Shown: positions 15,169 to 23,876, counted from the first letter of the stretch. The stretch is 40,102 nt of DNA from Verrucomicrobiota bacterium (GCA_014584375.1 JACTMZ010000139.1:1-40102); one strand, 5' to 3'. A program made the numbers and translations. Notes: generated by a model from the sequence alone, not told the origin.

Positions 15169-16653
15169 TCACGCCGGGGAACCCGTGCGGCGGCCCTCCC
15201 GCGCCATCCTGGCATGGAGAGCGCGTAGTTTGCCGAAGCGATAGTTGTTCTCCAGTTCCATTTCAGCAGGATAAATTTCTCCGGCATTCAGTGTGGCAAA
15301 ACGTTTCGCGAGCGCCGGGATTTCCTTCATTAATGGATTGAGCTTCGCAACCACGCCTGGAATCCGCTTGTTTGTGAAGTCTGTCCGATGGCATGCCTCT
15401 TCGACGTGCCGGAACTGCAAATGATGCCGCCGCAATTCGGCCATGAGGAGAAAATGACGAAATTCCGCCGCGTGGCGCTTCGGCTGGAGGCCGGTCAGAA
15501 TGCGGCAGGCCCGGGTGGCGAGGAGAGCCGCCGCACCCCAATGGTCCGAACGGGCTTCCAATTCCCCCAAAAACAGCGCCTCCGCAAGCCGACGCCCGCC
15601 GCTCCGGGCGAGACCGAAACGCTCTTCCCCATACTCCATGATGAATTCCTCCCCGTTCAGCGGTGCGTGCTGCCAAACCGCCCGGGCGAATGCCGCAAGC
15701 AGGACGCGGTGGCCGACCAGCGGGTAAACACGGCGGATGGGAAGCAATTCCGTCACGTCCCGTTCCGAATTCCATTCGTATCCGTATGCCCCGGAGGTGG
15801 ACCATGAGGTCAGGAGAATCCCCTCAAAACCGGTTTTTCGGGCATAGGGAACATAGTCCCTGAAATTGTCAAAATGCCGCTTCCAGCAGGTGATCCAATG
15901 ATTGTCGGGTGAGGAACGCAATGCCGCCGCACCCCAGAACGAAAAGCGATCCCGTGGCAGCCGGCGCGGATCGCCGAAGCGGTCAATCGGCCACCCGTAG
16001 TTCCAGTCCACGAACACGGTTTCCTTCGGCATTTTGTCGGCGGCATCGGGATGCCGGAGCAGCATGTCCGCCCAGAGCATCGGCACCTTGCCCATGCGGG
16101 AAACCCGCGATGCAATGCGTCGAAAATAATCCACGTAAAGCGCGGAGAGTCCCTCCTTTTCCGCCTTCTTCCGACAGCGTTCGCAGCGGCCAAGCAAATA
16201 CGTCTCATCGCCGCCAATGTGGAGGTAAGGGGAGGGATGCAGGCGCGCAATCTCCTCAAAAATTTCCCCAAAAACCTCCAGGGCCGGACGTTCCCGCCGG
16301 GGGCAGATCTGGCACAGGTCTTTCCGATCCTCGCGCAGCGCGGCGTATCGCTCGTGCCGCAGGATATATTCGACGTGGCCGAAACACTGCTGCACTGGAA
16401 TGACGGAAAGGCCAAGCTCCCGGCAATACTTCACAAATCCGGCGACCTCTTCCTCCGTGTAGGCAAACCCATTGGAAATTACCGCGTGTCGGCGAAAGGG
16501 GAAGCTCGCCTCCCATTCCATGACCATCGTGTTGTAGCCGAGGCTTGCGATGTCCCTCGCCAGGCGTCGAAGCGCGGGCATTGGCATCACCTGAACGCGC
16601 AAATCCACATGCAGCCCCACAACAGGAAAACTTGGAGACGTGTTTGAATTCAT
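15169..16653 (-). CDS. GH20-like beta-N-acetylhexosaminidase
   Basis: A 494-residue TIM-barrel protein. The family-20 catalytic signature HIGGDE is present (Asp149-Glu150 from the ATG at 16653); in GH20 these residues orient the 2-acetamido group and act as general acid. The usual N-terminal GH20b domain is absent, so the protein starts in the barrel (VVGLHVDLRVQ). No signal peptide is evident, suggesting an intracellular enzyme acting on imported oligosaccharides. Two CxxC pairs (CQIC before the active site and CERC just after it) could form a zinc site, which is unusual. A TTG at 16674 would add 7 residues. It is the first gene of the leftward cluster and divergent from the LamG/pseudopilin/lyase set. 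Substrate with a terminal GlcNAc or GalNAc is inferred. Confidence 0.85.
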   Translation of the reverse strand: MNSNTSPSFPVVGLHVDLRVQVMPMPALRRLARDIASLGYNTMVMEWEASFPFRRHAVISNGFAYTEEEVAGFVKYCRELGLSVIPVQQCFGHVEYILRHERYAALREDRKDLCQICPRRERPALEVFGEIFEEIARLHPSPYLHIGGDETYLLGRCERCRKKAEKEGLSALYVDYFRRIASRVSRMGKVPMLWADMLLRHPDAADKMPKETVFVDWNYGWPIDRFGDPRRLPRDRFSFWGAAALRSSPDNHWITCWKRHFDNFRDYVPYARKTGFEGILLTSWSTSGAYGYEWNSERDVTELLPIRRVYPLVGHRVLLAAFARAVWQHAPLNGEEFIMEYGEERFGLARSGGRRLAEALFLGELEARSDHWGAAALLATRACRILTGLQPKRHAAEFRHFLLMAELRRHHLQFRHVEEACHRTDFTNKRIPGVVAKLNPLMKEIPALAKRFATLNAGEIYPAEMELENNYRFGKLRALHARMAREGRRTGSPA

Positions 16654-16768
16654 AAGTATCCGAGTGGTTACCAAGGCACCCGCGTCCCGTCAAAGCGCAT
16701 TTCATGTGGCGGCAGCTTGCGGGGGTGTCAAACGACCCTGCCTTTGCTCATACATAACAGTAAGGGGT

Positions 16769-16819
16769 TTCCTTGGTGAAAGTCGTCGCGCACCGCCTCT
16801 CCGGGCGTCTTCACCAAGG
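16769..16819. promoter_or_regulatory. Long inverted repeat in the divergent gap
   Basis: CCTTGGTGAA (16769-16778) is repeated perfectly inverted as TTCACCAAGG (16810-16819), separated by 31 bases. A third similar half, TTACCAAGG, occurs near 16667. The repeat lies in the 209-base gap between the GH20-like gene and the rightward LamG-like gene, where promoters of both sets should be. It could bind a dimeric regulator with looped half-sites or fold as RNA. A TTGACA at 16829-16834 is a possible -35 for the rightward gene, but no convincing -10 follows. Confidence 0.4.
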
Positions 16820-16862
16820 GTGGGGGAATTGACAGCTTCATCCAATCAAATACCGTCGCGCC

Positions 16863-17546
16863 ATGATCCCGCGACACCCCCCGATCTTGGCCGTTATTGT
16901 TGCCTTCGTACTCTGTGCCGCTCTTCCAGATTGGGCGGACGGCGAAGTCTTAAGCGATAATTTCGATTCCGGCAACGTGGTCAATACCGCGCCGTCCGGC
17001 TGGACCTCCAACAAGGTGGCATCCGCCGATGACCGGATGCAGGTGGTTGACAAGACAACGATGGAACCTTTTTCACCTCCGTTTTGTGTTGAGCTTGCCG
17101 ATGAATCCGGGCCCGAGCAGGGAAGTAATCCGTTTATCATTCGAGATTTTACCCCCATCTCGGACGGGAGTCTCACCTGCCGGATTCAGATTCCCGTGGT
17201 CGCAGCGGCCCCGGCAATCGTCGAACTCTGGCATCGTGGCACATCGGGAAGTCAGGCGGTTTTTCGTGTGACGTTTGAATCGAATGGTCGCCTTTCCTAC
17301 AAGGAAGGATCGGCGGATCCCTCGGCGAAGGGAGTGCCGACAGAGGTGCGGTGGACGCCAGGGCAGTGGATGAGTCTGGAAATCCGCTGGACGGGTGACA
17401 ATAAAGTGACAGCAACGCTGGACGGCGTTCCGTTTGCGGAGGACGTTCCGGCCGAGAACGGGCCGCCCTCGGGAATCAAGTTTCGGGCGGGCGGGGATAG
17501 CATCTCCGGCCAGAAGGTCTACATTGACGATGTTGTTGTCCAATAA
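16863..17546 (+). CDS. Secreted LamG-like glycan-binding protein
   Basis: A 227-residue exported protein. The N-terminal signal peptide has a hydrophobic core (ILAVIVAFVLCAALP) and a likely cut near WADGEV. The mature part reads like a concanavalin/LamG beta-sandwich: VLSDNFDSGNV at ~30, SLTCRIQIPV at ~103, GRLSYKEGS, GQWMSLEIRW at ~167 and a final KVYIDDVVVQ strand. I infer carbohydrate binding; there is no visible active site. It heads the rightward set and is followed after 15 bases by the pseudopilin gene, whose ribosome binding site AAGGAG overlaps the end of this gene. Confidence 0.72.
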   Translation: MIPRHPPILAVIVAFVLCAALPDWADGEVLSDNFDSGNVVNTAPSGWTSNKVASADDRMQVVDKTTMEPFSPPFCVELADESGPEQGSNPFIIRDFTPISDGSLTCRIQIPVVAAAPAIVELWHRGTSGSQAVFRVTFESNGRLSYKEGSADPSAKGVPTEVRWTPGQWMSLEIRWTGDNKVTATLDGVPFAEDVPAENGPPSGIKFRAGGDSISGQKVYIDDVVVQ

Positions 17547-17561
17547 GGAGCGGATTAAGTC

Positions 17562-18251
17562 ATGTCCCGCCAACAAAACAGCTTGGGAAGTATGGCAAGC
17601 CGTCGGGCCTTCACTCTTGTTGAAATGCTCACGGCTGTCGCCATCATTGCCGTGCTTGCGTTGTTCACCGTTACGGGCATGGGGACTCTGACCCGGCAAG
17701 CCCAGAACACGATATGCGAGTCGAATCTTCGTCAAATTTACCTTGTCCTGAATGCCTACGCCCTGGATCACTGCGGAGAGTATCCGGCGATCAGGGACAT
17801 CGGTCCACCACAGGTGTATTGGTACATGGCCCTTGCTTCCTATGCGGGAGGGAAGAACAAGGCTGGACAGAATTACGGAGACAGCCGTGATGTTGCTTCC
17901 ATTTTCCGGTGTCCCGGAGCCAAGGCGGATTTCCTCGCGCCAAGCGACTCGGTCATTTTCCGTTCCTATGTGGCGTCAGATCTTATGCGAACCGGCAAGA
18001 CGGGGTGGGACAAGCCCATCCGGGGCGCCATGGTTCCCAACCCGTCCCGATCCCTTATCTGCGTGGACGGCGCGAAAACAACCTCCGGTACAGATTATGC
18101 CTGTGATTCCGGGAACATCTTTAACAATGTGAAATTCAGTTACCGACACGGCGGTGGCAATACGGCTCATGCCAACGGACTTTTTTTTGACGGTCATGTG
18201 GAACCATTGAAGTCGGGCAGCATCACGAGGGAGATGTGGGACAAGCCCTGA
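17562..18251 (+). CDS. Type II/IV pseudopilin with C-terminal H-X-DG motif
   Basis: A 229-residue prepilin-like protein. The leader ends ...SRRA before FTLVEML, with Glu at +5 and a hydrophobic helix (TAVAIIAVLALFTVTGMG), so it should be cleaved and N-methylated by a prepilin peptidase and packed into a pseudopilus or minor pilus. The -1 residue is Ala instead of the usual Gly. The C-terminus has the HGGG...ANGLFFDGHV motif seen in the large DUF1559/H-X9-DG families of Verrucomicrobiota and Planctomycetota. AAGGAG at 17545-17550 is one of the few clear ribosome binding sites in the window. The gene stands between a LamG-like protein and two lyases, suggesting a role in glycan capture or export. 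No peptidase or other pilus gene is adjacent. Confidence 0.85.
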   Translation: MSRQQNSLGSMASRRAFTLVEMLTAVAIIAVLALFTVTGMGTLTRQAQNTICESNLRQIYLVLNAYALDHCGEYPAIRDIGPPQVYWYMALASYAGGKNKAGQNYGDSRDVASIFRCPGAKADFLAPSDSVIFRSYVASDLMRTGKTGWDKPIRGAMVPNPSRSLICVDGAKTTSGTDYACDSGNIFNNVKFSYRHGGGNTAHANGLFFDGHVEPLKSGSITREMWDKP

Positions 18252-18256
18252 TCATA

Positions 18257-20092
18257 ATGGCGCGGTCATTTTTTGCATTTCCTTTTATTCCAATGAGTAG
18301 TGTTTTATCTCCAGAAATTGAAAAACATCCGGTGTCTCCGCAGCTTGGAAAGTTTCCCTTTGCTGGATTTCTGGAAGATTTTGATATTTGGGAATATATT
18401 CCCCTGGATCAGGGGGGACGCCTCGCGCATCTTGCGCTGATTGGATCCGAGAAGGATGCCGACATTACCCGTGAGGTGCGCCGTCCGGGTTTTTTTGATC
18501 AATGGGGGCCGGCGGGCGTCTGGGACGCTTTGGAAGACATCGCGCGCGAGAAAAGCGTGTGGCTCAACCGGTGGTATTTTCTTCCCCCGATGGCGCGGGA
18601 GTTCCAGCGCACAAAGGATCGCAACATTCTGACCGATCTTATTGCCTTCGTGGAGCGCTGGTGGCGAGACAATCCTGTTCCCCAGGACCTGCCAGCCTAT
18701 TTTTCCATCGGCAAATACAACTGGCGGGACATGCAGGTGGCATGGAGGACGCTAAATTTGATTTGGTGTTATTTTCTGATCGCGCCGGAACTGGAGCCGC
18801 AAACCGAGTCCTTTTTCCGCCACGTCATCGAGGAACATGCTCGCGTCCTGCTTGCCGATTTCGGCGAGCAGCCCCTGCACGAAAACAACCATCAGTCCCA
18901 CGGGGCGCTGGTGATGCTGGCTGCGGGCGCGCTCTTTCCCGAGTTCCCGGATTCGCTGAAACTGGTTCGTCGCGCCACGCACATCCTCGAATATCACCTG
19001 GAACACGCATTTTATCCCGACGGCAATTCCATTGAACTCTGCCCGGGCTACTTTCCCTTTATCACTTCCATCTTCCGCGACGCCTGGCTGCTGTGCGATG
19101 CCAATGGAATTGAGCCTCCCAAGCGGTGCCGGGAACGGCTGGCGCAATTCCGCGGAATTTTGCTCGCCATGGCGCAGCCGGATGGAACGATGCCGCCCAT
19201 CAACGATTCCAGCGAAGTTAACACGGTTCCGTCGCTCACCATACTGGATCGGATTTTCGGTGCGGATGACAAATCCGCCGGATCGCACTGCCTGCATTCC
19301 TCCGGACAGGCCGTGATGCGGTCCGGGGATTGGTATTCCTTCCTTGATGCCGGAGACCTGATGCTGTGGCATTGGCACGGGGGGAAGCTCGGATTTCATC
19401 TCTGGCATGGCGGAGAGCCGATCGTGGTGGACAGCGGAGTGAGCGATTATGACAATCCGCGCCGGCTCTCATGGTATTGCACCCCGGAGGCGCACAACAC
19501 GCTTCTCGTGGACGGTCGTGGGGATCGCGACCGCGACACGATTACATTTTCCGAAAAGGCCCGGATCGGGGCCGGAGTCACAGCCTGGGAATCCGACGCC
19601 CGCCGCGATTTCGCGACCATGGAGCACGGGGGCTTCCACGGAGTGCGGTGGGTGCGCCATTTTCTTCTGCTAAAGACCGGCGCTTTTGTCGTTGTGGATC
19701 GCGTATTGGCTTCGGAACCGCATGATTATACATGGCTGTTTCATTTCAGCCCGGGCGAGGTCGCTTCGGTGAAGTCCGGGTTTCAAACGCGGTTTGCGCG
19801 TCGAAATCTGGCGCTGCTCTCCTCAATCGGGGAAAACGGACGACTTGCCGAAGGCTGGGTTCATCGCAATGGCAAAGACCACGCGGCCCAGGTTGCGCAA
19901 TTTTTCCATCGTGCCGCCTCGACGGTGCAGGCGTTCTGTTTCACCCCTGTGGAAGAGGGATTTCGTTTCGTCAAAATCACCGCCCCTGATCCCGCCGGGG
20001 TGGTTTCCATGCGAATCCTTTCGGAAAAATCCGAGTATAATTTCGTCCTGCCCTCCTTGAACAATTCAAGAATCGAAACACACACCCCATGA
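18257..20092 (+). CDS. Heparinase II/III-family polysaccharide lyase
   Basis: A ~610-residue enzyme with the two-part heparinase layout: an alpha-helical toroid from ~30 to 330 (NWRDMQVAWR, ENNHQSHGAL, NSIELCPGYF) and a beta-sandwich from ~350 to the end (GFHLWHGGEPIVVDSGVSDY, AHNTLLVDGRG, VRWVRHFLLLKTGAFVVVDRV). The family cleaves uronic-acid glycosidic bonds by beta-elimination; His and Tyr in the NNHQSHG and SGVSDYD segments are likely catalytic. ATGs at 18257 and 18293 are both possible; the first is 6 bases after the pseudopilin stop. No secretion signal is clear. The last four bases (ATGA) overlap the start of the PL5-like gene, so translation of both lyases is coupled. Confidence 0.88.
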   Translation: MARSFFAFPFIPMSSVLSPEIEKHPVSPQLGKFPFAGFLEDFDIWEYIPLDQGGRLAHLALIGSEKDADITREVRRPGFFDQWGPAGVWDALEDIAREKSVWLNRWYFLPPMAREFQRTKDRNILTDLIAFVERWWRDNPVPQDLPAYFSIGKYNWRDMQVAWRTLNLIWCYFLIAPELEPQTESFFRHVIEEHARVLLADFGEQPLHENNHQSHGALVMLAAGALFPEFPDSLKLVRRATHILEYHLEHAFYPDGNSIELCPGYFPFITSIFRDAWLLCDANGIEPPKRCRERLAQFRGILLAMAQPDGTMPPINDSSEVNTVPSLTILDRIFGADDKSAGSHCLHSSGQAVMRSGDWYSFLDAGDLMLWHWHGGKLGFHLWHGGEPIVVDSGVSDYDNPRRLSWYCTPEAHNTLLVDGRGDRDRDTITFSEKARIGAGVTAWESDARRDFATMEHGGFHGVRWVRHFLLLKTGAFVVVDRVLASEPHDYTWLFHFSPGEVASVKSGFQTRFARRNLALLSSIGENGRLAEGWVHRNGKDHAAQVAQFFHRAASTVQAFCFTPVEEGFRFVKITAPDPAGVVSMRILSEKSEYNFVLPSLNNSRIETHTP

Positions 20093-21321
20093 AATATTTA
20101 TTCCTTTCCTTGGTGCTTCTCTGTGCGCTTGCGGCGGCTTCGCTTTGCCAAGCTGCATCCGAACCGGCGCGACCCGTCACTTTTCTCATCTCGCCCGATC
20201 ACTACCTCTCCATGCGCCAAACCATCCAAAATGCCCCCGAGCCATGGATGAAGACGGCGCTTGACTCACTGCGGGGCGAGGCGGAAAAGGCGATGTCCAA
20301 GGGGCCGTGGTCGGTGATGGACAAAAATGACACCCAGCTTCCTCCTTCCGGGGACAAGCATGATTTCTACAGTCTGAGCATCTATTGGTGGGAAACTCCC
20401 GACGGCACTTGGGTATGGCGCGACGGCGAGAGGAATCCGGCCTCCATTTTGCCGGATGAGGCGGGTCTGCAACAGCTTTTCAGCACTGTGAAGATTTTGA
20501 GCAACGCCGCGTGGTTTCTTGATGAACCTCGTTATGGAGAAAAGGCCGCCTCGCTTCTCCGGCACTGGTTTCTCGACCCGGAAACCGCCATGAATCCCAA
20601 CCTGAACTTCGCAGGAGCCATCCCGGGGAAATCCACCGGGCGCGGCGTTGGCATTCACCGTTTCAAGGATTTTGCCTTTATCATTGATGCCATTGGCCTT
20701 CTGCACGCCATGGGGGTTTGGAGCGATAAGGACCAGGAAAACATGCGCCAATGGGTGGGCAAATTCGCGGAATGGGCCAACACCAGCAAGCTGGGGCTCG
20801 ATGAAAAAAAGGCGCTCAACAACCACTCGGTTTTCTATGGCAGTATGATGCTGGCCTCCGCGCTCTATACGGAGAATGAACCGTTGATCAAGGAATACTT
20901 GGAATCGTATTTTCAGAAGCAACTGATCACTCAGATTGCCAAGGACGGCAATCTTCCCCAGGAAATGAAGCGCACGCATCCCATTCACTATTTTACTTAT
21001 ACCCTGATGGGTTTTGGCATGTATGCCGAGACGGCGCGCAATCTTGGTGTTGATTATTATGATTTCGTCGGGCCCGACGGTCAAACCCTGCGGGCCGCTT
21101 TCAATTATCTGCTGCCTTATTGGGAGGGGAAAACCCCTTGGCCGAAAAAGGAGGATCCGATGCTGGATTATCGCGTTTTCATCACCGCAAGGCTCGGGGC
21201 ACTGCGCCTGAATGAACCTGCGTTTGAGACCTATCTCGAAACCAGCTTTCCCACCACATGGGCCAGGGATTATCGCAACCTTCTGTGGCCGCCGCCCGCG
21301 ACGGTCAATCAGGGGGAATAA
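20089..21321 (+). CDS. PL5-type alginate lyase domain protein
   Basis: A 410-residue secreted lyase with a signal peptide (YLFLSLVLLCALAAASLCQA). The alpha/alpha toroid matches the Alginate_lyase family: FYSLSIYWW (~93), NNHSVFYG (Asn245-His246) and EMKRTHPIHYFTY (Arg295, His300, Tyr301). Asn-His-Arg-Tyr is the catalytic set known from PL5 A1-III, and the spacing here is close, so the protein is probably active. The family depolymerises alginate and related uronates by beta-elimination; some homologues act on other polymers, so the substrate is open. The Cys at residue 20 before the cleavage site may make it a lipoprotein. It overlaps the heparinase gene by 4 nt and precedes the MFS gene. Confidence 0.87.
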   Translation: MKYLFLSLVLLCALAAASLCQAASEPARPVTFLISPDHYLSMRQTIQNAPEPWMKTALDSLRGEAEKAMSKGPWSVMDKNDTQLPPSGDKHDFYSLSIYWWETPDGTWVWRDGERNPASILPDEAGLQQLFSTVKILSNAAWFLDEPRYGEKAASLLRHWFLDPETAMNPNLNFAGAIPGKSTGRGVGIHRFKDFAFIIDAIGLLHAMGVWSDKDQENMRQWVGKFAEWANTSKLGLDEKKALNNHSVFYGSMMLASALYTENEPLIKEYLESYFQKQLITQIAKDGNLPQEMKRTHPIHYFTYTLMGFGMYAETARNLGVDYYDFVGPDGQTLRAAFNYLLPYWEGKTPWPKKEDPMLDYRVFITARLGALRLNEPAFETYLETSFPTTWARDYRNLLWPPPATVNQGE

Positions 21322-21342
21322 TAACCCGGAGCTGCTTTGCCG

Positions 21343-22830
21343 ATGGAAGCCGTCACACCCGAGGCACCCCCCGCACGGAAAACGTGGTCGGTCGGCACCC
21401 TTGTCTATACCTCGGGAGGATTGGCGGGACTCTTCGTTCTTTTGTTGCTGGGGGATTTCGCCTGGTCCATGCGGGATCGCTCCGTGGGCCAGATGGCCCA
21501 ATGGTACCTGAGCGAACTCAAGGTCCCCAGTCTCCTCTTCGCCATTCTCATCAGTTCGCTTCCCGCAGTGATCGGCCTGATCCTCGGGCCGGTTATCAGC
21601 GTCCGTTCCGACCGTCATCGCGGACGGTGGGGGCGCCGTATTCCCTACCTGCTTGTCACCACGCCACTGGCGGTCTTTGGCATGTTGGGCCTCGGTCTCT
21701 CCCCCCTGATTACGCGGGGTGTTCATTCTGCCCTGTCCGAGGACCAGCCTTTCGGTTCATGGCTGCATGGTGCCATCGGGGGAAGTTCCTCCGGTGCGTG
21801 GTTTATTGCACAGATGCAAAACGAAATCGTGGTTGCAGTGATTTGCTTTTCCGTGTTTTGGACGGCATTCGAGGTCGCAACCATCGCTGGTCAGGCGGTC
21901 TTTGGCGGCTTGATCAACGATGTGGTGCCCGCCCCCCTTCTCGGGCGGTTCTATGGCCTCTTCCGTGCGATCAGCCTTATTGATGGAATGATTTTTAATC
22001 AACTGATCTTTGGGCATGTGACGTCCCATTATACCCTGATCCTCATTGCCATCGGCATACTCTACGGCACATGTTTCATGGCGGTGTGTTTGATGATCAA
22101 GGAGGGGGAATACCCGCCGCCCGAACCTGCGGCACCCGGAGGCCGGGTGCTCACGCGCGGGTGGGGCGAAGTTCGGCGTTACCTTCGTGAGTGCTTCAGC
22201 CACCGGTATTACATTCTGGTGTTTTTCCTGTTGATGTTCGCTCACCTTACCTTTCTTCCCGTCAACACATTCAACATGCCCTTCGCACGAAGTTTGGACA
22301 TTGATCCCCAGCATTATGGTCATTTTTATTTTCGCACTTACCTGATTTCGCTTTGCCTAGCCTTCCCGCTGGGTTGGCTTGTGGACAAAGTGCATCCCCT
22401 GCGCGTGGTCATTGGATCGCTGATAGCCTATGCCTGCGTCACCTTCTGGGGGGCGTTTTTTATTTCCAGCCCGACGGTATTTTTGTACACTGTCATGGCA
22501 CATGGCGTCATTTCCGGATGCTACTGGACGTCCGCCGCCTCCCTTCCCAACCGCTTGTTCCCGGCCTCGCGGTTTGCGCAATTTGCCTCCGCCGCCGGCA
22601 TCCTTAGTTCCGTGGCGGGCATTATGATGGCGCCCTCGTTGGGGCTCATCATTGACGCCACTGGAAGGGCCTACCGCTTTGCTTATCTCGGAGGATTCTT
22701 CATTACCCTCACGGCCCTCTTTTTTGCCTGGCGCGTTTATGGACGCTTTATGGCGCTGGGCGGCCCAGCCAACTATCAGGCTCCTGATCCCGACCTTGGG
22801 TTGGGGACTGGTTCTCACTCCGAAAAATGA
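21343..22830 (+). CDS. MFS transporter, GPH/SLC45-like sugar importer
   Basis: About 495 residues with 12 predicted membrane helices, for example VGTLVYTSGGLAGLFVLLLL (near the start), LLFAILISSLPAVIGLIL, YYILVFFLLMFAHL and VIGSLIAYACVTFWG. Between helices 2 and 3 the basic loop SDRHRGRWGRRIPY matches motif A of the glycoside-pentoside-hexuronide and SLC45 families. It probably brings mono- or oligosaccharide products of the local lyases into the cell by cation symport. The ATG at 21343 is preferred over a TTG two codons earlier. It is the last gene of the rightward set, 21 bases after the PL5-like gene, and converges on the lactonase gene across 32 bases. Confidence 0.88.
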   Translation: MEAVTPEAPPARKTWSVGTLVYTSGGLAGLFVLLLLGDFAWSMRDRSVGQMAQWYLSELKVPSLLFAILISSLPAVIGLILGPVISVRSDRHRGRWGRRIPYLLVTTPLAVFGMLGLGLSPLITRGVHSALSEDQPFGSWLHGAIGGSSSGAWFIAQMQNEIVVAVICFSVFWTAFEVATIAGQAVFGGLINDVVPAPLLGRFYGLFRAISLIDGMIFNQLIFGHVTSHYTLILIAIGILYGTCFMAVCLMIKEGEYPPPEPAAPGGRVLTRGWGEVRRYLRECFSHRYYILVFFLLMFAHLTFLPVNTFNMPFARSLDIDPQHYGHFYFRTYLISLCLAFPLGWLVDKVHPLRVVIGSLIAYACVTFWGAFFISSPTVFLYTVMAHGVISGCYWTSAASLPNRLFPASRFAQFASAAGILSSVAGIMMAPSLGLIIDATGRAYRFAYLGGFFITLTALFFAWRVYGRFMALGGPANYQAPDPDLGLGTGSHSEK

Positions 22831-22862
22831 ACGGGTAAGACGCCGGGGGGTGGTTGTTTAAT

Positions 22863-23876
22863 TTAAGGCACAAAAATTGCACACATCGGTTTGCTGACTT
22901 TGAGTGCGATCTCTGTTTTTCCGAGATGGCCAGTTAGCGGATCAAGGGGGTAAAGACGCACTTCATTTGCGGAGCGCCAGGCAACGGCGAGCCATTTTCC
23001 GGAAGGATCACAAATGGCATGTTGCGGATCTGCGAGTCCGTCCTGCATCAACCATTTGGGCGAATGCAAAGCCCCTTTATTTACAGAATAAGTCACAACC
23101 GAATGCTGTCCGCGATTTGTCGCGTAACACGCTTTGCCGGATGGGTGAAATGCAATTTCCGCAGCATATGTGGTGCCTTCGAAATCCGCAGGCAGCATGG
23201 TGTAATCCTTGCGGTTTTGCAGACTGCCAGTTTGTTTGTCGTATGAAAATACGGACAATGTGTTGTCCAGCTCGTTGACGGCGATGGCGATATTTCCGTT
23301 TGGAGAAAATTCAAAATGACGCGGACCTGCACCCGGCGCGGTTTTTACATGCAGGGACTTATTTTCCTGCAATTTGGAATCAACAATATCGAATGCCCAG
23401 ATCATGTCTGTTCCAAGATCGGCAACGTGCAACACATCGCGTCCGGGTGCGAACGTGACACCGTGCGGATGCGGTTTGTCCTGCCGTTTTTCATCCACAC
23501 CGGAGCCTTCCGGCTGAAAAACCGATGAGGCTTCCTCCAGACTGCCGTTTTCCCTGAGGGGAAACAGTGCAACACCGCTATTGTAATTGCTGACCGCGAG
23601 AAAACGTCCGTGTGGATCCACCGCCAAATGACACGGAACCGCTCCTTGGGAATCCACGGTGTTGATCAGCGTCAGCAAACCATCGGCTTCAATCGTAAAT
23701 GCAAGTACTTTTGCGTCCTCTTCATTGAGCGAATACAGCACACGTTTCTTGGGATGATATGCGAGAAAAAAGCTTTTGCCCGCTGCCGCAACGCGCTGTT
23801 CGGAAAGCATTCCGGTTTCAACTTCAAAATGTGCGACTTGAATGCCGCTGTCGGAAGATGCGGTGTAGATGAGCAT
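22863..23876 (-). CDS. pgl: 6-phosphogluconolactonase, beta-propeller type
   Basis: A 337-residue cytoplasmic seven-bladed beta-propeller of the lactonase family (YbhE/Pgl type), which hydrolyses 6-phosphogluconolactone in the oxidative pentose phosphate pathway. Repeated strand motifs are visible: FFLAYHPKKRVLYSLNE (~36), CHLAVDPHGRFLAVSNYNSG (~82), HPHGVTFAPGRDVLHVADLG (~136), PRHFEFSPNGNIAIAVNE and AEIAFHPSGKACYATNRG. Other lactonase activities occur in the family, so the substrate is not certain. The ATG at 23876 starts the first strand directly. Base composition is visibly lower in G+C than in the flanking glycan genes. It is transcribed toward the MFS gene and may be in the same transcript as the hxlR-like gene upstream, across 144 bases. 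Confidence 0.9.
   Translation of the reverse strand: MLIYTASSDSGIQVAHFEVETGMLSEQRVAAAGKSFFLAYHPKKRVLYSLNEEDAKVLAFTIEADGLLTLINTVDSQGAVPCHLAVDPHGRFLAVSNYNSGVALFPLRENGSLEEASSVFQPEGSGVDEKRQDKPHPHGVTFAPGRDVLHVADLGTDMIWAFDIVDSKLQENKSLHVKTAPGAGPRHFEFSPNGNIAIAVNELDNTLSVFSYDKQTGSLQNRKDYTMLPADFEGTTYAAEIAFHPSGKACYATNRGQHSVVTYSVNKGALHSPKWLMQDGLADPQHAICDPSGKWLAVAWRSANEVRLYPLDPLTGHLGKTEIALKVSKPMCAIFVP

Noticed and set aside
15121-15171. TGACC...GGGTCA and CCCAT...ATGGG repeats between LacI and GH20-like genes
   Set aside because: Arms are only 5-6 bases with long spacers; expected by chance.
16829-16834. TTGACA as a -35 box of the LamG-like gene at 16863
   Set aside because: No acceptable -10 lies 16-18 bp downstream, and the start point would be nearly on the ATG.
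20266-21726. 486-codon minus-strand frame antisense to the PL5-like and MFS genes
   Set aside because: It crosses two well-supported genes and has no motifs.
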